This document shows, piece after piece, positions 20,569-32,999 of a stretch of 64,000 nucleotides of DNA (the stretch's first letter is position 1; every line of letters starts with the position of its first letter). A program made the translations under genes and the position numbers. The stretch spans positions 248,001-312,000 of the forward strand of contig WPDH01000066.1 in the NCBI GenBank assembly GCA_019137255.1, written 5' to 3'. The notes beneath the pieces are model-generated. The model made no database searches and was not told the origin of the DNA. It worked only from the letters and a program-made list of their open reading frames with translations. Origin of the DNA: Corinectria fuckeliana (Eukaryota > Ascomycota > Sordariomycetes > Hypocreales > Nectriaceae).

Positions 20569-21960
20569 TTAGATAAGGCGCTCCGTCTCGGGAACGTGGG
20601 CACCAAAGGGCTCCTCAATAGGAACCTCAGGGAAGTCAACCTTCGCAGGCTCCTCGAACTTAACGGGGTCCTCGGTGGGAGGGTTGGGGAACACGGGCTC
20701 CTGAGGAGCAGCGGGCTGCTCGGGCTTGACGATGACCTGGCGCGAGACAGGCTTGCGGAAGAGGTCCTGGACCTTGCCGGTGTAATCGCCAGCATACTGC
20801 TTGCCGAGGGCAGAGACCTGCCCGAACTGCTTCGAAGCAACATCCTTAACCTGGGCGGTCTGAGAGTTAATCAGGTCGGAGGCGTTCTGGACTTGAGCAT
20901 CGATAATCTCTTGGTTGGTGGTGTAGATGAGGGGCACGAAAAAGACGACGGTGGCGCTGATGACAGCAAGGCCCCAGTAGGGAACAAGCTTGACCAAGAA
21001 GTAAGAGGCAAAGGCGGCAACCCAAGCCTAGTGAGATATGTTAGCCTCAAGCACTTGGGGTCTAGATTTCTAGTGGTAGTGACTTACGGCGCATGAGGCA
21101 GCGATGTTCTCGGCGAAGATAATGCGCTGGGCCTCGATAACGAAAAAGTTGACGAGCTCGTGGACATCCCCAATAAGAGTGTCGAGAGTGTCGCGGGGCA
21201 CGGTATAGTATCGACGAGGTCGGACCTGGGTAGCCAGGCCGTTGTTAAAGACAGCCTTGCCGATGACCTCAGCGAGGACGGTCACACCCAGGACCATCCA
21301 TGAGAACTTGAAGCCCCATCGAAGGATATCGAGGTATCTAGCCGAGAAGATGAGAGCAACGATGGTGACATAGGCGATAGCAGAGGCACCTGGTGAATAT
21401 TAGCGGGTGAGCTACCTAGATCAATTCAAAGTAGTCCACTCACGGGGGTTGTTCCATGACAGGAGCTCGGAGAAGAAAGAGTGGTAGTGGGTGAGAGGCT
21501 GGCCGGTCGCAGCGCGGTTGGTGGGCGTACGGCGAGCAGCAGCCAGATTGGAGAGCTCGTTGGAGGCCTTCTGAGTGTGGTCCATGACGTTTTGAGCAAC
21601 GGGGCCTGAAAGGGGCGGAAGAGCTGATGTCAGTAACGGTGTTCGGTTGATCAAAAGAGAATAGTAGGTTTTGCACCGATTGTAACAATGGGGGAACAGA
21701 ATCACGTACCGTTAGCGACGGTGTTGTAGGCAGCGGCAGCGTCTGGAGGCATTCAGTCAGTCGGTCGGTTCATGCCAAAATGTTTGGATGCGAGCGGGAC
21801 AGGGACACTGTGGAACATATATTAGCAAAAGGTCCTGGGTCCGAGTTGTCCCGGGGACAAAGAAGGAGGCGGGACAAGGCAACAGTGCGATACGTACCCT
21901 ACTGGTCTTTGTGGCTTCGTAGAGCGAAGCTCCGTTGACGGCCGGGGCGGAATCAGCCAT
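20569..21960 (-). CDS. RTN1: reticulon-like ER-shaping protein
   Basis: Reticulon that curves ER tubules through two long membrane hairpins. Exons read on the minus strand: about 21960-21903, 21742-21710 (a 33-nt microexon), 21605-21444, 21389-21088, 21027-20569. Donors GTACGT, GTGAGT and GTAAGT and acceptors CCAG, TCAG, CAG and CTAG give an in-frame protein of about 337 aa. The reticulon domain starts at HYHSFFSELLSWNNPR, with hairpin 1 (ASAIAYVTIVALIFSARYLD to VLAEVIGKAV), the linker VGDVHELVNFFVIEAQRI-like block, and hairpin 2 in the fourth and fifth exons. The C-terminus is a Pro/Glu-rich tail ending ETERLI. The first donor is uncertain: the phase fits GTAGGG at 21902, while a stronger GTACGT at 21897 would shift the frame. 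Confidence 0.9.
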
Positions 21961-24687
21961 AGCGAAAGTTGTGTGGACGTGGAGTGCGTGATGTGTGGAG
22001 AAGTATTCCGAGAGGCGAGCGGCGGAGGTCCAGAGTAGTCTCGAGGCAGTTGTTCAAAGAGTTGGGAGGTCTGCGAAGGAAGAACGAAAGGCGACGTGAG
22101 TAAAAAGTGGCCCGAGGAGTTGGTGGTGGAACGGTGGCTGTCTCTCGCAGTCGATCTTCCGATAAGGGGCAGAGGAGAGAAACGAGCGAGGCAAGCGAGC
22201 CAGTCCAGGAAAGGGAAGGGAAAATTAGACGGAGAACGTACCTTGCAGTGGGAGTGGCAGGCGGGGAGGAGAGCCAGGACAGCCAAAATGCAGCAGGGGG
22301 GCCCGGCAGACAGACAGGAGCAGAGACGACGCAGGATCGGCAGACACGTAGCAGAGCTGTGTTCGCGTGATCGTACTTGGGTAGGTACTCAGTAGGTGAA
22401 GGATGGATAAGGTACCTAGGATGGATGGATGGATGGATGGATGTGCTGGATTCTGTGTTGGAGGAGGAAAGGTCGCGATGGGGAGAAGGGATGGAGGGTT
22501 GAAATGGGAAGGAGGAGAAACAGAGAGGGAGAAGGACAGGTTGTCGATGGTGACGCAAGTGACGCCTTCCTTCCATAAGTTTGCTGCCGAAAACCAGGCT
22601 CCCAGGCACAGCCAGCGGGCGATAGCGACCACAGTGACGGACCAACAAGGGCAAAGTCGTGGCACCCAGCACGTCAATTCAGTGTACAGCCCTAAGATAC
22701 AGCGCCAAACCTCCCCGTAACGTACCTACTGCCTCGTATGTACTAGTAGCCCGGACAGCTGTAGTGGTCCATGTCTCAGCCCGTGGAGCTTGGGCCGCTG
22801 CACAACGCCCGGAACCGATTTTTGCAAACCTGGAAGCTTTAGCAGAGCTAAGCTGGGTAGCAGTGCCTTTAGCTCCCTGACAGTGGAGGTATCATAATTA
22901 AGGTGGATGACGCAGATCCAGGACTTTGGAGAGACTTTGGATATATTGCAGCTTCCATGTGATAACAGGTACTGTCGATGTCCTGGGCACAGTACCTACC
23001 ACTGCAGCACAAGCCACAAACACACCAAGACGCCTCATTCACTCTCCGGCCGACCCGCCACCATCACTCCGTCATGGTCTAGAGTCTAGACTACCTACAC
23101 AGGTAGGTATATGTTAACTTATCTGTGCCAAATAAAGAACAGGTACATGTGTCAAGCGAAAGAAGATGCTCACTAAGTACTAGTAGACATCTATCTAAGC
23201 AAGCAACAGCAACTCCCTCCAAGGAGCAACGAGCAAAATGCTGCCTGTGAGCTTGCGAGGTAACAACCCCTTGCATCATCGAGGGCCCCTCCCTAGCTCT
23301 AAAATGAATGATGCTTTGACGTGAGATGATCTGGTCATTTTCCAAGGCGGAGCCCACAGTGCCCGCCGCCAATACATGCATGTGACAATCACGCTAAAGG
23401 GCACCCGCGCGGGAAGGGCAAAGGAGAGAGAGAAAACAACACACAAACGACTGGCCCTCCTTTGATGGTTTTCCTTTTCTGTTTCTTCTGATTGGATTTC
23501 CCGGGATTAATCTAAGTGCATAGGTAGCATCTAGCTTAGGTATGTCTCCGAACACAAACAAATTATAAAATCGACTGTGCACCCGGCAACTATCAACGGC
23601 TCACGAGTGCTGTATCCGCTTTAGGATGCCGCTCGCGACCACGTTCCATCCTTCGGTTCAACGGCCATTCGCACAAAGACGGCCTCGGATTCTCAGCAAT
23701 TCCCTCCTACTTAGACAGCGCCCAGTACAAAGAGTGCGGATCTTCTTCTAAGCACAGTACGAAGTACATAGTGTGCATGTAGTAAATACTCATGCATGCA
23801 CGCCATGGCAGCACAGCGCATATCCACGGCACCGTGACGGATACATCACCGTCGTCACAGCGTGTCGAAACTGATGGTCCAATCCCGAACAGGGAAGCTG
23901 TGTGTCGGGAGTACTCGTGCTCCATACTGACGCCATCGCTATGTGCGGGTTGGAACTCCTCCAAGATCCATCCCGTCCCGACAATCCCATTCCTCCCGAC
24001 TCCGTACTGCACCCAGTAATCGAAGCTACTTGATTATCTAGCTCGTACCGTAACGTGCGTGTGCCTTCCACTGCCGCCGCCTTCGCGCCGCCCCGCAGCT
24101 CCATATCGCCTCAGTGAATATCATCATTGGCCAAAACCAACTCATGATGCCGTCATGCATTAATTATCATCGTCGATTCGACCTCACTTGAGTGCTAGTA
24201 TCGCTACCACCTCTTCTTGTGTTCATGACATCAAAAGCCACCTAGATTGTGGACGATTTGTGTGATTAGGAAAATACGCTTTGATTATATGTAGGCTCTC
24301 AGCGGCTCTATTCCGCCATGCCGTAAATTCTACCTCTAGAAACGGATGAATGACCGTATCCTTAACTCCGTTGCTAATATAAACAAACGCCCGAGCAATG
24401 ATTATGATGTGTTTTAGAAAAGAAACAAGCAATGCCAAGCATCCCAGACCAAAGGCCATGCAAATGCCACATAAGTTCCCACCATAGGTTTTGGTCCCAA
24501 CACATACGCTCACCAAACGTGGAGACTTCAATGCCCAATATCTACAGAGAAGCATGGACAGAAACAACCCAAACCAAGAAGGGAAAAGAAGTTCATACAA
24601 GATCGGTGGTGTCGCGTGACCATCATGAGCGCCCATTGAACCGCTGTGCTGCGAGTGGATAATACGCAGCGCGCTGGCTCAATCCCC
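21961..24687. other. long intergenic between RTN1 and GYP5
   Basis: 2.7 kb with no supported gene. The RTN1-proximal part is its promoter and leader. It holds a (GGAT)6 microsatellite at 22419-22442 and several TACCTA/TAGGTA motifs (about 22385-22415, 22722, 22995, 23092-23110, 23522). The stretch adjoining 24687 is GYP5 3' flank. Confidence 0.55.
22419..22442. repeat. (GGAT)6 microsatellite
   Basis: Six perfect tetranucleotide units upstream of RTN1, preceded by a near-copy GGATGGATAAGG at 22401. Confidence 0.95.
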
Positions 24688-27600
24688 TCATCTTCGCCAA
24701 CCCCAGAATCCACCTCCAGACGAAGGTGATCCCGATGCCGTTGACGCCGGCTTCGTCGGCGTCTCAATCGGAGGTGTCGTTCCATGACCGGTGAGCAGGC
24801 CAAACACACCCATCGAGCTCGATTGTGACGCTGATGATGCGTGTGCTGCCTCGCGGCTATGGCCCAGCCCATGCGCCTTGCGCAAAGACTCCAACTTCTG
24901 TTTCGTCTCTTCAGCCTCCTGTTTAGCCATGGCCTCGGCCGTCTTGGCCTGCACGAGCTCCAGCAGCAGCGTCTCGTTCTCGCTCGGTGTCGGCGCCGGA
25001 GCCGTTGTTGTGACCACCGGCACGGCTTCGTGGCCACGGGGAAGGGAGGACATTCTTTTGTTGAAAACATTGCCTTTGGGCTGTTTGTTGTTGGCTTGCG
25101 ACGGGGTCGACTTGCTGCGCCCGAGCTTGAATTCCCTCAAACCCCCTCCGCCGGATCTGTTCCACTCCAGGTCTGGTTCTCGGGTCGGCTCATGCGCTGA
25201 GCAGGCTGATGCTCGCGTCTTGAGGGCGTGCATCTGCTTTTCTACCCGCTGCTTGTCTTGGTGAAGTGTCCTAACATGGGCGTGGCTCTCCCGAAGCTGC
25301 TCCTTGACTGATGCCATCTCCTGGGTTAGGTCGTTGATCTGGCGGCTGTACTCTTGGGACTGAGACATGACGCTAGCCAGCTGGTCTTTCGTGTGCCCAA
25401 GCTCCTCACGCAGCTGCACCTTAGATTGCATCATTGAGGACCGTCGCCTATCCTCGTCCTGGAACCGACGCTCGACTAGGTCAAGCAGATTTGACAAGTC
25501 CTCGGTCGATGGAGTGGCCTCCTTCTTGTCATCCCCGTCGTCATCCTTTGGGGCATCAGCCGCACCAGGCAGGGATTTCCTCCTATCGACGCCTTCGTCG
25601 TCCGAGGCCTCTAAGACCTCTTCGTCAGAGGTCTCTTCGCCATCCGCGGTCGAGATCTTGACCTCCGGGTTGCTCGATTGCGTTGACCCTGAATCCCTTG
25701 TCGCCTTCTGCCTAAGTCCGCTGAGAAGCGACTGGACCGCCTTACGATCCTCCTGTCGCTCTTCCCGCTCACGCTGGAGCTGGTCTGATAGCAGTGCATG
25801 ATTCCGCTGCAGCTCGCTCAATGCGGTCAACAGATCCTCAATTTGAGTGTGCAGATTTCGCTCGTCGATGTTCTTTTGGGCAGTCATCGACTTGGTTCCA
25901 ACCGGAGTCGACTCGCGAGTCTGAGCCCCGTCTTCGGCGTTGGAGGAGTCTCGTGTCAAACTGGTCGCATCCGTGGACACAGAGCTAGTGACGCTTGCTG
26001 AGCTCGCTTCGATTGAGTTCAATGTCGATGCGAGGCTTTGCTTCGATGCGCTGCGACGCAGCATACTCAGTGGTCGCGATGGTGCGCTGCTGCCGGGGCT
26101 GAGATTGGCAGACTTGGGTGATAAACTGGTGGTAGATGAAGCCCAGATGCGGCCCAGAAAGCGGCTGGCTGCTGTGGTGATTTCGGATCCTCTCCCGGGG
26201 CTCGTAGCTGCAGTCTTGGATTCCTTGTAGCTTTGTTCCAACTGCTGCATGCTCTCTCTCGTAACAACGCCTGTCAAGCCAACAAAGTCTTGGACGAATT
26301 CATCAGCGTTGTAATGGTAACAATCCCAAAGGCCGCGCGAAAGGAGGAGCGTCATTATATCCTCCATCTCAGGGCAAGCCAATAGTCGCGCTTCGTTCTT
26401 CCGCATCAGGGATAGCGCGACTCGCATGATTGTTTCCGATGCGCCTTCGGCAAATATTACATCGTAGATGCGAAACAGCATTGGCAGGGGGCACGTAACG
26501 GCAAAGAAGCTGAGGAACCATTGCGAAACATATGCAGGGTCAACCTGGAGCTCGTCCAGGTGGTTCGATAACACCGGGAGACTTTGCCGCAGAAGCTCTC
26601 GGAACTGGTAGATGCGCACATGAAGTCCCGAGAGATCGGGGAGAAAACACGCCCGTAGATCATACACCTCCATTAGACTAGGCTCCTTGTCAGTGCATCA
26701 CGTCAACGGATTTGCCAGGGTCATCTAGGTATCTTACCGGACCAGAACGCAAAAGGCCTCTTTATCGGGCATATGCATCAGTAAGGGGCCAACCAGAAAA
26801 GCCAGCCCTTGGCAGTAGCCAATCTTAGTGTCGTAGAGACTGAAGCACTTGAGAACTCGGCCCAGCATGCGCTGCCCGTCTCCCTCCGGATCCCGGAACA
26901 TGTCAACGCCAGGAAAGCTTCGGCCCAGGTCCTTGCCAATGATGACCTCGTAAGGGCTAGACTCGCCAGACAATCGATCGTACTGCTCTTCCAATGCTGA
27001 ATCTCGAGCGCCAGACATGCTCTGCCAAATGACTCCTCGGAGTGGGGGAGGGATACCCTTCCGGATCTTGTTCGACAGAAGCGTCGGCAGCCGAGCTGCA
27101 GTTTGTTGGTAGTCCTTAACCAGAGCAGCATAGAATTCGAGGTCGGTCATCGTTGGGGGTGGCAGCATCGAGTATCGCAGGGCCGGGGGTGTTGGGCCCT
27201 GGACCATCTGTCGGAGTTGGGCCATGGAGGGAGGACGAGGCTTGCTGACGGCGCTGCGTTCCGCATTGGCACGGTCGACGCCTTGTACTTTGACGCTCTT
27301 CGGGTTCGTAGCCAGCTTTGCATTTTCCTGTTCAAGTCGTGCCAGCAAGAGTGCCGTAGACTGTTCTGGTCAGCAAATCTGCTCTTCCAAGCCAGTCGGG
27401 AGAACGCACATTGTCTGTCTCTTCATCCTTGGTTTGCTCATCTTCGGTCCTCTCCAACTGCTCCCAATTCACTTCTTCTTGGTCGTCCGAGGAATGGCCA
27501 TCATCCAGCAGCTCCTCTTGTAGAGTCCGAGTAACGATAGGGGGGGGCATGGTTACTGTCGAGTCACGAAGGGCCTCCGTATTTGCTGCCTCTCCCGTGC

Positions 27601-27961
27601 TCGAAGCTTCCACCACCGCTTCTCCGATATTGTCGTCGTCGTCGTCGACCTTGGTGGTGTCCTCGTCGTCGATAGTAACGGTGTTTGTCAGGTCAAGCTT
27701 GATACCCTTAGTCACGTCGTCATTAACGCCGTCGTGCCCAGGGTCCTTGGTCGGTGTCGATTGAGCCGTATCGGCATCGGAATTGGTGGTGCCAGAGTCG
27801 AGAATGAGGGAGTCAGGTTCGGAGAGCCGAACGGTGACCATGGAGTCGTGTGCCATCTTAGGAGTCTCGGGACTCGGGTCTCGGGCTATCATGGAAGCTT
27901 GTCCAGCTGGCGCAGTCCAAGGGAGAGACTCATGGTCGCTCCTCGGTACGTCTGTGTCCAT
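24688..27961 (-). CDS. GYP5: Rab GTPase-activating protein, Gyp5-like TBC protein
   Basis: TBC-domain GAP for Ypt/Rab GTPases in ER-Golgi and secretory traffic. Exons: 27961-27410, 27360-26738, 26677-24688; introns of 49 nt (GTGCGT...AACAG) and 60 nt (GTAAGA...CCTAG). About 1054 aa from the ATG at 27961. The open frame runs 23 codons further upstream to a non-ATG codon next to a TAG, so a short 5' exon is possible. The acidic N-terminus is disordered. The TBC domain spans about residues 280-490: KIRKGIPPPLRGVIWQSMSG with the catalytic Arg region, the IIGKDLGRSFPG motif, and GYCQGLAFLVGPLL with the Gln finger. Downstream come a Ser-rich linker and a long coiled coil (about 600-900). The C-terminus ends GGGFWGWRR. 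The coiled coil after TBC fits Gyp5/Evi5-type GAPs. Confidence 0.9.
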
Positions 27962-30900
27962 GCCTGCGTCCTGGCAAGGTGGAGGGGACGTATCGTTGGG
28001 ACCCGGACTGGAACGAAGGGTGTCAGACACAACCTAGTGTTGACGGAGGGACCCTCTCGGAGAGGCGCTCTTGGAGCGTCCGGGCCCGGTGTCGCGTGCT
28101 CGAAGTGTCTGACAATCGAGAGAAAGTGAAGCCGAGGCCGCTACGTATCGAAGCTAAACGAGAGACTGAGAGGAGGCCAGTCTAGTGAAGACGCGCCTGG
28201 GATGTTGCATCGAGGGGTGCTTCCACCACGGAGACTGAGACGGGGAGGAGTGGCCGCGATGTCGGGCTCGGGGACTCGGGATCACGGGGGGCTCACGGGA
28301 CTGGGCGCTGGAGGGAGAGCACGGGGGATTCGGCGAGGGAGGCGAGAGATGAAAGACGGGCGAGATGCGGACAGATTCAGTGAAACCGAGACGATCTCGA
28401 CGGACGATTCAAGAAGATCAACGCGTTGAGAATGGTTGTGGGGATTTTGGGAATCGAGGATCGTCTGGGCGTTTGGCAATTTGACTCTTGAGGACTCGAC
28501 GGAACCTTCAAGGGGGGAGGGACAACAGTCAAGGGGTGGTAGTGATAGCGAGCGACGCACCATGCCCCCCATGGAACAGTAGGTGAGCCTATTCGGTCCC
28601 CTGATGCCCGCTCTTAAGGATGGAGTCGCTAATTAACCGTCGTTCCAGTGCAGAGCAGTCCCCAGGCCAGCGCCTACGACTCGCCCACTGGGTGGCCACT
28701 GAGATCAACCCATGCGAACTCCCAAGACCCAGCGGTGTCCACAGGGCTAGGTACCGACCGCGTCAGGGGATGGGCGGCGGGGGCGGCTTTGCAGGTGGAC
28801 ACCACGGACCTAAGACGACCAGGGAGGTAATAGCAGTACCTCCCGTCGTCAAGAGAGCACCAGTTGGTTGCAGCGGCGAAGACGAATTGAGTCTGATTGA
28901 CGTGCACAATCTCCAGTATGCAGCTTTGTTGACTGTTATCCAACACCTACCACTATCGCGGATCTGCGGACGGGGCCGTTTGATCCTGCTTTAGGTCTGG
29001 TCGGGACGTTGACGGGTATGCTGAGCATAATTGCCTATTTCGAAGACCTTCATGAACAACAATGGCCCAACCGCACCCCTTGAATACGACACAATGGCCA
29101 TGGTTCGAAGACCGCGATCATGAATCCTAGCCGGGTATCTTCGGGTATCATGGATGGCACTGGCGAGAGCTCTCGGGCCTATCCCGTCAATGAGATTGAG
29201 TACTTGGTAAGGAGTAGCGTCCTGTCAGTCAATGCCGCGTAGACCGCCTCTTATGATGCCCGGCTTTCCGCGCAGGCCGACAGCATCACAGACCCAGAAA
29301 TCCAGGGGTAAAGTTCAGTCGACTCCACGCGGGAAATGCAGGGGCGCCCTGTCTCTACATGCTCCGGAGGCATGGATGGTTCATTGTGGCGTGGGGTCAG
29401 TGCACCAGTCATATTGGCCTGTCTGTGTTTTCATGCGCTTCACTTCAGGGATGCTGCGCTTACCCTGGACACCAATGGGAGAACAGATTTTCTCGACAAA
29501 CCGTCAATATTAACGCGCGAGAAGCTTGCAATACGAGGTCAGACCTACCGATGTCTTTAATCATTTTGATCAAAGGTTTCCTTAACGTTTTCGAGAGTTT
29601 TGCCAGCCTAAATTCGTTAACTTGTGGACGTGGCAGTGAAGTCGATAACGCTGTGGCTCGTAAGAAATAAATCCTTCATCCACTGCGTTCATCGCCAACA
29701 GAACAGCCACTATCTACGTCCGCGGGTGGCGTTTCAGTGTGCAAGAAGGGGGTGAGATGACGAAACAGCGATATCTATGTGAATGAGTTCCGAAGTGCTC
29801 GAAAGCCTAGGTTGGAAACACCGTTTTGTTACTATTTGGTTATCCAAAGCCCCCACAGGATAGTATCAAAAGTGATGCTTTGGCTGTCAACTCCCGAAGG
29901 AGAATATGGAAGCAGGGTCGTAGACACTGAAGCTGGTGTCATCGAAGCCACATTAGTACCATGGCTGGCATCCCGTCCTGTTATTCAAGAGGCACTCTCG
30001 TCGGAATCATTGTGACCATCGCACCCATTCTTATTAGTGAACAAGATCAACTGTTAAATCTCTCTCTACTCACTCAGTCGAGCCTTATAGTAGCTTGTGT
30101 TCTACCTACCACCTGCAATTTTATTGCTATCCCCAGAACTTGTATATTGAGTTCCCATTCGACGTCGTTTGCGAGTAGCGGTTAGCTACCTAGTATCGCC
30201 ACGTAGAGCCGTGCAAACCTTTCACCCATGAGTGTTGGCAACCATCTAACATAACTGCAATAACTGATAGTCTCCGAATTGAGGGCATGATCATGTCAAG
30301 CAACCCTCAATCACTAGCAATCTCACGTTTTGCCTCATGTTATTTTTGCTTGAACATCGGCATTCCTGGCCTCTCTACCACCACTACTCTATTCGCTGCC
30401 TTTAGAATTGATCTTACGACCGGCGTCTTTGTCTCTAGTTCCTACTCAAAGTTAACACGGCCTACACCCCGTCTTCTGTCTGGAGATATTGACGTCCCCC
30501 CTTGACGTGCTCCAGTGCTGGAAGCCGCTTTTCGATACCTAGGCAGTTATAGAAGAAGGAGAAGAAAAAAGAACTTACATTATTGACGAAGAAGATCAGC
30601 AAGCTACTCACTTTCGGACATACTGCGTTCAAGTCGCTCGCGAAAGAATAAGACAAAGATAACTGATTGAACGACCACACGGACAATGTCGACACAAGAG
30701 CTCAACGACCAGCTACTTCAAGAATTAAGACAGAGAAGACAGACCTGTACCATTTCTAGATTTGACGATCTCAAACATTTCTCTGATCCCACAAGCATGC
30801 GTCTAAAACCAGGTGGGACCTGAGGTAGATCTAATGGAATCAAGCCACATTGAATCACTGCTTCCATCAGCTGCGGTTGGTTCCACCCCTAAGTATCCAG

Positions 30901-31128
30901 GCAGCTAGATGCTAAATAGATGCCTGATTCCCAAGGTATTCAAGGCTCGACCTACGAATCAGGCTCTATAGTAGTTATCTCTCAACATGCCCCCAAGACC
31001 TACTACCTGCCGAACTGCGTACTTGCTTACCTACCTAAATAGTAGGCACTTACCTAAACAACAACATCAACCAGCTGCTGCGTGATAGCCACAAACGCCC
31101 CTCATCCACGACCTCACCCAAGGCTCAG
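27962..31128. other. divergent intergenic GYP5 / F-box gene
   Basis: 3.2 kb without a supported gene. The first 600 bp upstream of GYP5 are GC-rich and leader-like. From about 28990 to 31100 base composition is more AT-rich, with scattered TACCTA motifs (30105, 30185, 31020-31050) and only short frames that match nothing I know. Confidence 0.5.
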
Positions 31129-32710
31129 ATGGAGAAAGCGGATATGAAGTCGTGGCACAACCTACATGCTGAGGTGCAGCTTATGATATGGGAGCAGCTG
31201 GCCCTCCTCCCCAATGTCAACAGCCCAGAGGATGAGAACTATGACGCCAGTACTCGTCGACGCGGCCGCCTGACTGATTATGCTTGCGTCAATAGGGAAT
31301 GGCAGACTTTTTTCGAAGAGAAGATTTTTCGACACCTTACGATCTACTCGCGGCACATTGACAAGCTCAGAGATATGCCCCATCGTCTCAGGCGCCTTGT
31401 TGCCCGCATCTGGCTTCGCATCGAGCTGGCGACGTACGGGTGCCTCCGCTGTGAATATCCACCCCATGCAGATACAAGTTATCAGAACGACTTGCACACT
31501 TTCGAGAGAGATATTCATAGGCTCTTTTCTGCACTGAGCCGTTGGGAGGAGCATACTAGTCAAAGTAGGAGAGGACTGCATCTAGAGATCGGCGCTCACT
31601 CGCCTAGTGATTCTCGCCACTTTTTTCGCGATCTCGTTGAAAATTCTGAAGACTCTTTGGAGGACACCCCGACGGCCAAGTACCACGATCTCATCTATGG
31701 CTGGTATAAAGGAAAGCGTACCACCAGTATGGCATTCGAGGACTGGAGCAAGGTCATCCAACCTGGACTTTCAATGGCCAACAAAGCCGAACTGCTATCT
31801 GTTAACGTTGTAAAAAGCTTGACGATACGGCGACAGGTACGGCGTGTATTATGGTCGTCAGCTTTGACCGGCATCCTCGATAAGCTTCCGAAGCTCGAGT
31901 CTCTTCATCACGAGCTGTGGATGAGCTACAACAAGCAGACGCAAGAATTGATGGACAAAAGTATGCCATGCCTAGTTCACATCACATATGATTCATCGAG
32001 GCTGACCGTGCATGCTCTGCTGCATAGGCTACGTAAAAACGCTCACAGTGGCGTTGCCCAAGGCGATCAAGAGACTGCACATTTTTGAGTCCTCTAGTGA
32101 CACTGGGCATATATTCATCAATCCTTTCTTCCCTTTGTTTCGTAACAAGCGAGTACCATCTTACGAAGTCGCCGTCGTCTTGTCCGAGATAAGCCACGAC
32201 CTCGAACACCTCTCTGCGTCGTTTCTGGCCGATGCACAGGACTTTTTGAAAGCATGCCTTCTGAACCAGACCTCAAGGCAACTCAAGACGCTGGCGTTGA
32301 CCTCCCGAGTACTCAAGCCCAATAAAGACTCAGCCAAGAGAGAGGAGCTCATCCTCGCAGCAGCCGTGGTAGCAGGAAACATGCCCAAGCTTCAGGTGAT
32401 GGAAATTTGGTGGGGAGACGGGGACACTGCATGTGTCTTCCGTTATGACACGACGGGCTCACACGCAACCATCTCGTAGCACGGGACGTGGCTGATGGAG
32501 CTTGGCTCTAAGTTGGTGGCAGCTTGGCAGCCGGTGGCGGTTGGACATAACGGTCGAAGCCTATGTGTGGAACCAGGCGAGATGATATATCAGAGTCTCA
32601 TCAACTCGCCCGGCGACGCCATTGAGGAGTTGAAGCTGAAGGTGCAGGTTGTTCATCCGGTTTCCTTGAGACAGATTCGACGTGAGTTCAACAGTGGCTT
32701 CTACAAATAG
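31129..32710 (+). pseudogene. F-box/DUF6546-like protein gene with an in-frame TAG
   Basis: Large fungal family with an N-terminal F-box-like motif, usually adaptors for SCF ubiquitin ligases. Exon 1 is 31129-31960; a 67-nt intron (31961-32027, GTATGC...CATAG) leads to exon 2. F-box-like features are at residues 8-70 (WHNLHAEVQLMIWEQL, then DYACVNREWQTFFEEKIFRHLTI). Exon 2 carries MPKLQVMEIWWGDGDTACVF. The frame is stopped by TAG at 32477-32479, giving 427 aa. The same frame then continues unbroken for 76 codons (HGTWLMELGSKLVAAWQ ... IHPVSL-like VVHPVSLRQIRREF) to a TAG at 32708-32710. From memory of this family a Trp is normal at the interrupted position, so a TGG to TAG change would explain it. 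No other lesion is visible. I call it a probable recent pseudogene; readthrough or a sequence error are alternatives. Confidence 0.75.
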
Positions 32711-32971
32711 CCGGCAGCCTATCTCGAAGCGCCCCTTTCGGATTGATGGAGCTGAGTATCAGGATGATTACTAGGGGGATGGGGCAAATGAACTACTGTT
32801 ACTTGAAGAATTGGTCACGCACTTTTGAGCAAGCTTAAGGTGGGACGACGTCAAACATCGGGTCCATATGTAGATCTTCTGGAACGGCGCACCTACACCC
32901 AGTTGTGCTCAGCTGTGGTCTCATGTCTAAGACGGACCGAAGTTAGTTTGCTACAGTGCACTGAGATCAAA

Positions 32972-32999
32972 CAACGTCAACGTCAACGTCAACGTCAAC
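32972..32999. repeat. CAACGT hexamer tandem repeat
   Basis: Four full CAACGT units plus a partial fifth. Each junction creates ACGTCA, the CRE/ATF half-site, so the array could bind bZIP factors; equally it may be a neutral microsatellite. Confidence 0.85.

Noticed and set aside
21953..22677. Frames of 150-239 codons upstream of RTN1
   Set aside because: Low-complexity Ser/Pro/His sequence over the promoter and leader, including the GGAT repeat.
32380..32479. An intron removing the TAG in the F-box gene
   Set aside because: The only 3n candidate (donor GTGATG near 32396 to the TAG) would delete the conserved MEIWWGDGDTACVF segment, so it is unlikely.
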